Below, piece after piece: positions 58,665 through 64,000 of a stretch of DNA of 64,000 bases. Under the pieces are notes generated by a model. That model ran no database searches. It had not been told where the DNA came from and saw only the letters and a program-made list of their open reading frames with translations. Origin of the DNA: JAXLWB01 sp046328715. GTDB taxonomy: Bacteria > Chloroflexota > Anaerolineae > Caldilineales > Caldilineaceae. How positions within the stretch are numbered: the first letter of the stretch is position 1; each line of letters starts with the position of its first letter. The stretch spans positions 1 through 64,000 of the forward strand of contig JAXLWB010000011.1 of assembly GCA_046328715.1 (NCBI GenBank). The letters are read 5' to 3'. A program made the translations under genes and the position numbers.

Positions 58665-59312
58665 TTACAGACCTGCATCGCGCGCCAGCAAAATGGCCTG
58701 GGTGCGATCGGCCACTTGCAACTTGGTGAAGATATTGGAGACGTGGTTGCGAATCGTCTTTTCGCTGAGGACGAGCAGATCGGCGATCTCACGGTTGGTG
58801 CGGTGTTGCCCGATCAGGCTGAGGATTTCGCGCTCACGTTCGGTCAGTTCAGGGAAGGCGTAGGCGGGCGCAGTGGGGCGGACGCCGGAGAAGTAGTTCA
58901 TCAGCCATTGAGCCACGGCGGGGCTGAAGATCGCCTCACCATGATAGGCACCCCGGATGGCACGTAGAATCTCATCTTTGAGCGCGCCCTTGAGCAGATA
59001 GCCGCGTGCCCCGGCTTTCAGCGCCGCAAAGACATTCTCATCCTGGTCGGACATGGTGAGAATGACGATGCGAATGTGTGGACTGCTGTGCAGAATGCGT
59101 CGCGTCGCCTCCAATCCGCTCAACGGTGGCATGTGCAGATCCATCAAAATCACGTCGGGCTGCAATTGTTCAGCCAGTTTGACCGTCTCTTCGCCGTTGC
59201 TGGCTTCACCGACAATCGCCACATCCCCAACCGACTGGAGCAGCGCCCGTAGACCGCGCCGAAAGGGTGCTTGGTCGTCGGCAATCAGTACTTGAATGCG
59301 TTCGGTTTCCAT
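58665..59312 (-). CDS. NarL/FixJ-family response regulator
   Basis: 215 residues. Receiver domain 1-125 with the acidic pair in LIADDQAPFRRGLRAL, phosphoacceptor Asp58 in VILMDLHMPPLSGLEA, Thr in VILTMSDQDENVFAA and Lys in GYLLKGALKDEI. LuxR-type helix-turn-helix at 150-207: LTEREREILSLIGQHRTNRE, then IADLLVLSEKTIRNHVSNIF. GAGGAAG precedes the ATG. It is encoded 270 bp downstream of the histidine kinase at 59582-61852 on the same strand, and is its obvious partner. Confidence 0.95.
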   Translation of the reverse strand: METERIQVLIADDQAPFRRGLRALLQSVGDVAIVGEASNGEETVKLAEQLQPDVILMDLHMPPLSGLEATRRILHSSPHIRIVILTMSDQDENVFAALKAGARGYLLKGALKDEILRAIRGAYHGEAIFSPAVAQWLMNYFSGVRPTAPAYAFPELTEREREILSLIGQHRTNREIADLLVLSEKTIRNHVSNIFTKLQVADRTQAILLARDAGL

Positions 59313-59353
59313 TTCTTCCTCTGAGAAACAAATACAACGATTCCGCTATGGAA

Positions 59354-59422
59354 CAACAACGAATGAAGAAAGTAACGAAAAACACCCGACAACCGCTTCG
59401 TTCCTTTCACTATTCGTTGTTG
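59354..59422. repeat. 26-bp imperfect palindrome between kinase and regulator genes
   Basis: Arms 59354-59379 (CAACAACGAATGAAGAAAG...) and 59397-59422 pair at about 22 of 26 positions. With the next palindrome it fills the space between the kinase and regulator genes. Confidence 0.7.
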
Positions 59423-59459
59423 TTTAAACTTCATGCAGACAGAGCAAATTCTCATAACT

Positions 59460-59527
59460 TTCCGTGTTCCCTGATTTCCGTGTTTATAAAAAAGGCTTTG
59501 TAAACACGGAAATTAGAGAACACGGAA
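59460..59527. repeat. 27-bp palindrome of 8-bp TTCCGTGT words
   Basis: Arms 59460-59486 (TTCCGTGT, TCCCTGAT, TTCCGTGT in 8-bp steps) and 59501-59527 match at 25 of 27 positions, with a 14-nt loop. It lies directly after the histidine kinase gene and may attenuate read-through into the regulator gene. Confidence 0.8.
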
Positions 59528-59581
59528 TCAATATTTGATCAGTTTGAGGTATCGTTTTGCTGGATCGTTACAAACCGATAC

Positions 59582-61852
59582 CTATTCGATCGGCAAACTG
59601 GCAGCGACCCGTGTCCCACCTGTGGGCTGGGGCGCTATGAGCAATGTGCCACCCAATTCCTCGGCTCGCTCGCGCATGGAACTTGTTCCTACACCGGCAC
59701 GACGTTGAGCACTCAGCCCGATACCATCATCACAAATTTCTACCTTCAGCGTAGCGGCTGGCTTGGACGGCAACGACGAAGCTGTTTCTTCTCCACAATA
59801 GGCAATATGCACGACGCAACGTTGTGCCTGAGCGTGGCGCACCACATTTGTCATCGCCTCCTGTACAATGCGATAGGCAGCGACCTCAACGGCAGCGGGC
59901 AAGTTTGGCAATGGGTCGGGCGCTTGCACCTCAATCTGTAATCCACTTTGGGCATTGGTGCTTGCCAGTTGGCTCAAGGCAGCGACTAACCCCAAGTCAT
60001 CCAAGGCGGGGGGACGCAAATTATAGATGAGGCGGCGGATGTCGGCCAATGTGGTCTGCGCTTGGTCAGTCAACTCATGCAGCAGCGTTTTGCATTCTTC
60101 GGGCGCTTCGTCGACCAGGGTGCGCGCCGCATCGGCCTGCATGGCTATCGAAGCGAGGGATGCGCCCAAGGCATCATGCAGATCGCGGCGTAGTCGGCGA
60201 CGTTCTTCTTCGCGTGCGGCTACCAACCGTTGGCGTGCCAATTGCAAATCAGCCGTGAGGCGCACCGCTTGGATCGCAGCCCCTGCCTGCCGTGCCAACC
60301 CTTCCAACAGATGGCGGTCGGCTGCCGAAAAGCTCTCTTCCCCCAAACGGGGTGCCAGCAACAATTCACCGACATACTCGCCCTGATGAACCAGCGGCAG
60401 CGTGACGAGTCGGCGCTGCTGCTCTGGTTGCGGCGAGGAAAGGGCAGTGTGATCAGCTCCATCAGTGGTTTCAACCCTGGGTAACTCGCCATTCACGCCT
60501 CGGCTGTTGCCACTTTGGGCATACAACTCACTGTTGGCAACGCGCACCACGGCGTAAGGCAATTTGAGCGCTTTGCGTACTGTCTCCACGATGGTTGCCA
60601 AAACGGTCTGTGGTGCCAGGGTGGCTTCCAACTGTTGACCGAGCCGGGCGACTACGGCATAGGGCTCGTCGATCTCACCGTAGAAGAGGCGATTGACTCG
60701 TTGTTGCAGCCAATGTCGTGCCGGTTGAAAAAGCACGGCGACTGCGCCGGCTGCCACCAATTGTAGCGGCAAGGTGGGCCAGGTTGCCCCCGGTTGTGTT
60801 TGGGCAGCTTCTGCGGGCAGGGTCGTCAACAAAGTGCCAACGCCCGCAATGATCGAAACATAGACGGCCACGATCAGCGTGGTCAAGAGCGCATACACCA
60901 GCGTGCGCCGGATCAGGAGATCAATGTCCCAGAGCCGGTAGCGCAAAATCGCAATTCCGATCGTGATTGGCAACAAGGCTGGAGCGAAGACGTACAAAAT
61001 CTCCCAGAGCGCCGGTAGCGCAGAAGCTTGGATGGAATTCGATTGGGCCAGGCTTTCGATCACGGCTAACAACAGCATGGTCACCGTCAATAGCAAAACC
61101 CCGTAGGCGAACCATTTGATCTGTTGTTTTTCCAAGCCTTGGGCACGTCGCAAACGGAGAAAGAGCGCAAACGCAGCGGGTAGCAGCAGTAAAAAGGTCA
61201 GCGGGACAGCAATGCCAATCAGCTCATTCCATGTCGTCGCTAGTCGTTGCTGGCCCTCGGTCAGCCGTGGTTGTTCGCCATAGAGAAAGGCATAAAGCTG
61301 TGGCCCCGGGAACGACCATTCGAAAAAGCCGACATAGAGCGAGGAAGTGAGCGTCAACACAGTGGCTGTCATGCCGATCCAACGCCAATGCGGCGATAAG
61401 GGCCGACCATCCGGAAAGAGAAGAATCAGCCAGATCACCAATCCGAAGCCGGGAACCCAGGTCAGACTGCTGAGCCAGAGTAGAAAGGCTACCCCCGGTA
61501 ACTCATGGCCCAGAATGACATAGGCATAACGGCCATACGCTTCGCCAAACCACTCCGTCGCCCACAGCAAGCCAATGGCGAGCAAGAGCCAGCCGATGTG
61601 TTGACGAGGTCGTTGCCCCAGGATCAACCCCGCCACTACACAGCATATCAGCGCCATCAGCAGATCGCCCAGGGTGCCCAGTGTATCCCCCAGGTCGACC
61701 AGCGCCCCGTTGCGCAGCCAGAGCAAGGCCGTCGCCAGCACCATGAGGGTGCCCAACACTGCTCCTAAACGTGCAAGTAGCACAAGGCCACGGTCACCTC
61801 TGCTGTAGGCAAAGTTTCCTGTATGCGGGCCAAAAGAAAAAAGTTTAGTCAT
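59582..61852 (-). CDS. membrane-bound sensor histidine kinase (HisKA_3/GAF)
   Basis: 756 residues. About eight to nine transmembrane helices occupy the first 325 residues. A GAF domain follows (about 390-545, ARLGQQLEATLAPQTVLATI, then LLEGLARQAGAAIQAVRL). The HisKA_3 dimerisation helix has the phospho-His in RRDLHDALGASLASIAMQAD near 555. The HATPase_c domain is at 620-756 (IVQEAMTNVVRHAQAQRC with the N-box, CDDGIGL, GTSSMRERAEELGGTLLI). Partner of the NarL-type regulator downstream. Signal unknown; the membrane part resembles 7TM/MASE-like sensors. The ATG at 61852 has only a weak Shine-Dalgarno. Confidence 0.94.
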   Translation of the reverse strand: MTKLFSFGPHTGNFAYSRGDRGLVLLARLGAVLGTLMVLATALLWLRNGALVDLGDTLGTLGDLLMALICCVVAGLILGQRPRQHIGWLLLAIGLLWATEWFGEAYGRYAYVILGHELPGVAFLLWLSSLTWVPGFGLVIWLILLFPDGRPLSPHWRWIGMTATVLTLTSSLYVGFFEWSFPGPQLYAFLYGEQPRLTEGQQRLATTWNELIGIAVPLTFLLLLPAAFALFLRLRRAQGLEKQQIKWFAYGVLLLTVTMLLLAVIESLAQSNSIQASALPALWEILYVFAPALLPITIGIAILRYRLWDIDLLIRRTLVYALLTTLIVAVYVSIIAGVGTLLTTLPAEAAQTQPGATWPTLPLQLVAAGAVAVLFQPARHWLQQRVNRLFYGEIDEPYAVVARLGQQLEATLAPQTVLATIVETVRKALKLPYAVVRVANSELYAQSGNSRGVNGELPRVETTDGADHTALSSPQPEQQRRLVTLPLVHQGEYVGELLLAPRLGEESFSAADRHLLEGLARQAGAAIQAVRLTADLQLARQRLVAAREEERRRLRRDLHDALGASLASIAMQADAARTLVDEAPEECKTLLHELTDQAQTTLADIRRLIYNLRPPALDDLGLVAALSQLASTNAQSGLQIEVQAPDPLPNLPAAVEVAAYRIVQEAMTNVVRHAQAQRCVVHIAYCGEETASSLPSKPAATLKVEICDDGIGLSAQRRAGVGTSSMRERAEELGGTLLIAPQPTGGTRVAASLPIE

Positions 61853-61894
61853 GATCTCTATGAAACCAATCGCCCTACCTAGTGGAATGTCCGT

Positions 61895-61960
61895 TTAATT
61901 TTTAGAAATAGAATCAGCCTGCTTCTTCGAGAATAGTCACAATCTATTTCTAAAAATTAA
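61895..61960. repeat. 18-bp perfect palindrome with 30-nt loop
   Basis: TTAATTTTTAGAAATAGA (61895-61912) pairs exactly with 61943-61960. The loop length of 30 equals that of the CTTCCGGGAAGG elements nearby. Located upstream of the histidine kinase. Confidence 0.75.
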
Positions 61961-62011
61961 GTAGGCGTACTACCAGTGCTGCTCCAGCAATGTAGTTGGT
62001 CAATCATTGCG

Positions 62012-62065
62012 CTTCCGGGAAGGCCCTCGCAACAGACCTTCTTAAACGCAGTCCCTTCCCGGAAG
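62012..62065. repeat. CTTCCGGGAAGG palindromic element, copy 2
   Basis: CTTCCGGGAAGG at 62012-62023 and CCTTCCCGGAAG at 62054-62065, with a 30-bp loop. Loop sequence not shared with copies 1 and 3. Confidence 0.8.
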
Positions 62066-62072
62066 ATCGCAA

Positions 62073-62112
62073 GAAACGTGATGCGTTGTCGAAAGTTCAC
62101 GCATCACGTTTC
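62073..62112. repeat. GAAACGTGATGCGT palindrome, short copy
   Basis: GAAACGTGATGCGT (62073-62086) and its exact complement (62099-62112) enclose 12 bases. The same arm opens the 29-bp palindrome at 31890. It follows copy 2 of the CTTCCGGGAAGG element directly and precedes the end of the membrane protein gene. Confidence 0.8.
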
Positions 62113-62153
62113 ACTGCCTATCACTTGATCCGATCCATCGTCCGGTCCTAACT

Positions 62154-62723
62154 TCAGAACGTCGGCTGAGCCACCATCATCTCGGTTTCGTCTTGATTGT
62201 AGCTGAAAACCGCATAGCCCAGTAGCAGATAGGTTACCATCAGGCCAAGCCCAAAGAGATAGCCACCGATCTCCATTCCAACGAGACCACCGGCCAGCAT
62301 CGTCACGGGCAGGGGCAAGGCGCAGAGTACGGGCACGTAGCGGCGCCAACCGAGCCAGCGCTGGGCTCGAATCACGGCTGTCCCGGTCACCAGCATAAAG
62401 AGAAAGCCGAGGGGCCAGGCAATGTCCGTAATCGTGAACAACAGACTATCGACCGCAATTTGCTTGTATTCCAGCACCTGGAAGATCATTGCCAGGGTGT
62501 GCAGCGTCATCTGCACGAACAAAATCGACCGCCCGACCATACCATCACCGGTTGCCCGTTCGGCCAAGAGACCGATGGCACAACACAGACAACCAAACTG
62601 AAAAAGCAAACCCAGTGTACTACCCAACAAGGTCGTTTCCTGTAAGCCTGTGGTCAGAGAGTAGATCAGGAAGAGCGGACTGCAAATCATGCCCAGTAAA
62701 CCAAAGAGTCGTTGCGTGTTCAT
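62154..62723 (-). CDS. small polytopic membrane protein of unknown function
   Basis: 189 residues with five to six hydrophobic segments: LFGLLGMICSPLFLIYSLTT; LLFQFGCLCCAIGLLAERAT; IAWPLGFLFMLVTGTAVI; VLCALPLPVTMLAGGLVG; LFGLGLMVTYLLLGYAVF. AAAGGAC precedes the ATG. No family recognised; it resembles small integral proteins found beside regulators. It is flanked on both sides by CTTCCGGGAAGG elements. Confidence 0.75.
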   Translation of the reverse strand: MNTQRLFGLLGMICSPLFLIYSLTTGLQETTLLGSTLGLLFQFGCLCCAIGLLAERATGDGMVGRSILFVQMTLHTLAMIFQVLEYKQIAVDSLLFTITDIAWPLGFLFMLVTGTAVIRAQRWLGWRRYVPVLCALPLPVTMLAGGLVGMEIGGYLFGLGLMVTYLLLGYAVFSYNQDETEMMVAQPTF

Positions 62724-62766
62724 TTTTTGTCCTTTATTGATATTGATTCAGTCTCGTTGTAACTAT

Positions 62767-62821
62767 CTTCCGGGAAGGAACTTTTACTATAGCTTTATTT
62801 CTGCTATAGCCTTCCCGGAAG
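62767..62821. repeat. CTTCCGGGAAGG palindromic element, copy 3
   Basis: CTTCCGGGAAGG at 62767-62778 and CCTTCCCGGAAG at 62810-62821, with a 31-bp loop that itself contains ACTATAGC and GCTATAGC. It lies just upstream of the membrane protein gene. Confidence 0.8.
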
Positions 62822-62972
62822 AAGTTCGCCGTAGCTATTTTTTATCGTGTCAATTGCATGGCTTTGACATGAATCATCATAGCAGCGCCCGGTCCCGGTC
62901 GGCGGGGACAATGGCGGGACAAAAGTCGGGAAGAATGTCCCAACGTCGCAAAGGTTGAAGAGTGGAAAAGGG

Positions 62973-63011
62973 GAAAAGTGGCAGGGCAACAAGGTAACTC
63001 TGCCACTTTTC
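62973..63011. terminator. 12-bp hairpin downstream of the ABC exporter gene
   Basis: GAAAAGTGGCAG (62973-62984) and CTGCCACTTTTC (63000-63011) pair perfectly, ten bases past the stop codon of the leftward ABC gene. Its sequence has the same GTGGCA/GGGAAAA word style as other palindromes here. Confidence 0.65.
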
Positions 63012-63021
63012 ATTCGTGCTT

Positions 63022-64000
63022 TTACTCTACCTCTCCTTCCCACAAGTGCTGCATCTCCCCGCATCGCCCGAGTAATTCTTCCAGCGTTCCTTGATCTTCC
63101 ACTCGGCCTTGCTTGAGCACGACGATGCGATCGGCCTGTTGCAGTGCCGCCCGCCGATGCGAGATTACTAGACAGGCAGGTCGATCCGGTTGGGCGAAGA
63201 GCCGTTGCCAGAGTTGCCTCTCCGTTTCGACATCCAACGCACTGGAGAGATCGTCGAAGATCAGCAACTCTGCTCCTGCTTTGCCACTGCGTACAAACAT
63301 GCGCGCAGCCGCAGTTCGCTGAATCTGCCCGCCTGAAAGCTTGATGCCACGCGGACCCACGACGGTCTCTAGCCCCGCTTCCAGTTGCGCAATGTCGTCG
63401 CTGAGCACTGCCAAGTCGAGCGCAGTGCTCAGATCAACACTGGCTTCGGGCAGCCCCATCAGAATGTTCTCGCGCACGCTATCGCTGAAGAGCCGTGGAA
63501 TCTGTGGGGTGTAGGCACAGCGCGGTGGGGTGAAGAAGCGGGCCGGTTCCTTTACTGGCTGGCCATTCCACAAGATCGTGCCCGCAGTGCGAGGCAGCAA
63601 TCCCAACAAGGTCTGCACAAGCAGACTCTTGCCCGAACCGATGCGTCCTGTAATCACCACGAAGTCTCCCTTGCGTAGGGTTAGATCAATCTGCTCAATG
63701 CCACGTCCCGAGTCAGGGTGGTGATAGGTCAGGCTTCGGATCGCCAATTCGTGTAGTGAATCGGATTCGGACTTGGGTAGTGGTTGCACGGTTGGCAACG
63801 AACCGTGTAGATGAGGCGGCTGCCGATCAGTCAACTGCTGCCAACTCGAACTTGGCAGCAAGGCAAAGAGCCGATCCCAGGAGACTTGGCTGCGCTGATA
63901 GGCACGCAGCAGGCGACCGACCCAATAGACCAGCTCGTCGAGTGTGCCGCCACCGCTGTAGCTGATAAAGAGCGCCAGATCGCCCACGGTGAAGCTGCCC
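63022..64000 (-). CDS. ABC exporter, fused membrane and ATPase domains (5' end outside window)
   Basis: At least 325 residues; the frame is open to the window edge (GSFTVGDLALFISYSG), so the N-terminal membrane domain lies beyond 64000. The ATPase domain has Walker A VITGRIGSGKSLLVQTLLG, Q-loop YTPQIPRLFSDSVRENILMG, signature KLSGGQIQRTAAARMFV (LSGGQ), Walker B ELLIFDDLSSALDVETE with Asp in place of the usual catalytic Glu, and H-loop CLVISHRRAALQ. The Glu-to-Asp change suggests a weakened catalytic site, as in asymmetric heterodimeric exporters, so a partner half-transporter upstream is expected. Substrate unknown. Confidence 0.9.
   Translation of the reverse strand, partial: GSFTVGDLALFISYSGGGTLDELVYWVGRLLRAYQRSQVSWDRLFALLPSSSWQQLTDRQPPHLHGSLPTVQPLPKSESDSLHELAIRSLTYHHPDSGRGIEQIDLTLRKGDFVVITGRIGSGKSLLVQTLLGLLPRTAGTILWNGQPVKEPARFFTPPRCAYTPQIPRLFSDSVRENILMGLPEASVDLSTALDLAVLSDDIAQLEAGLETVVGPRGIKLSGGQIQRTAAARMFVRSGKAGAELLIFDDLSSALDVETERQLWQRLFAQPDRPACLVISHRRAALQQADRIVVLKQGRVEDQGTLEELLGRCGEMQHLWEGEVE

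Overview
The window looks like chromosomal DNA of a member of the phylum Chloroflexota, probably a Caldilineales/Anaerolineae-type filamentous aerobe. This is inferred from gene content, not from any marker gene. Hints are very large secreted proteins built from FG-GAP, DUF11 and IPT repeats with Thr/Pro linkers and a C-terminal LYLPI-type tail, SARP-like BTAD/NB-ARC regulators, a RamB/ScfR-type regulator next to isocitrate lyase, and abundant short palindromic repeats. No rRNA, tRNA, CRISPR array, intact transposase or replication origin was seen.

Layout. 1-10514: a giant surface protein, cut at its 5' end, convergent with a YfhO-type membrane protein (to 12825). 13133-14211: a zinc-ribbon protein and a small cytochrome b5-like protein. 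14337-17419: a divergent pair, RamB/ScfR-like regulator and isocitrate lyase, sharing a promoter region with two related palindromes. 17798-18860: an anchored Trm112-like protein and an O-methyltransferase. 19251-22881: a peptide/nickel-type ABC importer (binding protein and two permeases, no ATPase). 23095-25363: an MFS exporter and an aldo-keto reductase. 26044-29881: NAD synthetase, a HicA/HicB pair with a frameshifted toxin, and a second MFS protein. 29957-35641: a GH43 glycosidase, a frameshifted ankyrin lipoprotein, a CAP-domain protein, a DUF1398 protein, and a PfkB kinase/SIS isomerase pair. 35921-36510: an unexplained non-coding tandem array of about 84.5-bp units. 36626-39756: a frameshifted endonuclease/phosphatase, three GNAT acetyltransferases and a dead CopG-type antitoxin gene. 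39973-46389: a 2138-residue secreted RHS/YD-repeat toxin ending in a probable L,D-transpeptidase-like domain. 46777-53718: two paralogous SARP regulators flanking a methyltransferase. 53825-56739: a tight three-gene operon of a LuxI/FeeM-like acyltransferase, a vanillyl-alcohol-oxidase-type flavoenzyme and a chimeric acetyltransferase. 57118-61852: a double-cupin lipoprotein, a small conserved protein, and a NarL-type response regulator with its histidine kinase. 62154-64000: a membrane protein and an ABC exporter cut by the window end.

Three things deserve most attention. First, the acyltransferase/flavo-oxidase operon beside two SARP regulators resembles a small signalling or lipo-amino-acid biosynthetic locus. 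Second, both SARP genes, and one further site, carry a composite motif with TCGCGACG direct repeats at exactly 11-bp spacing, as expected of SARP operators. Third, the window is rich in palindromes whose arms are made of 7-8 bp tandem words. They sit at gene ends and also inside the coding sequences of nadE and both SARP genes, always in linkers and in frame.

Three genes (hicA, ankyrin, endonuclease) are broken by single-base losses in homopolymer runs, so assembly error must be considered before calling them pseudogenes.
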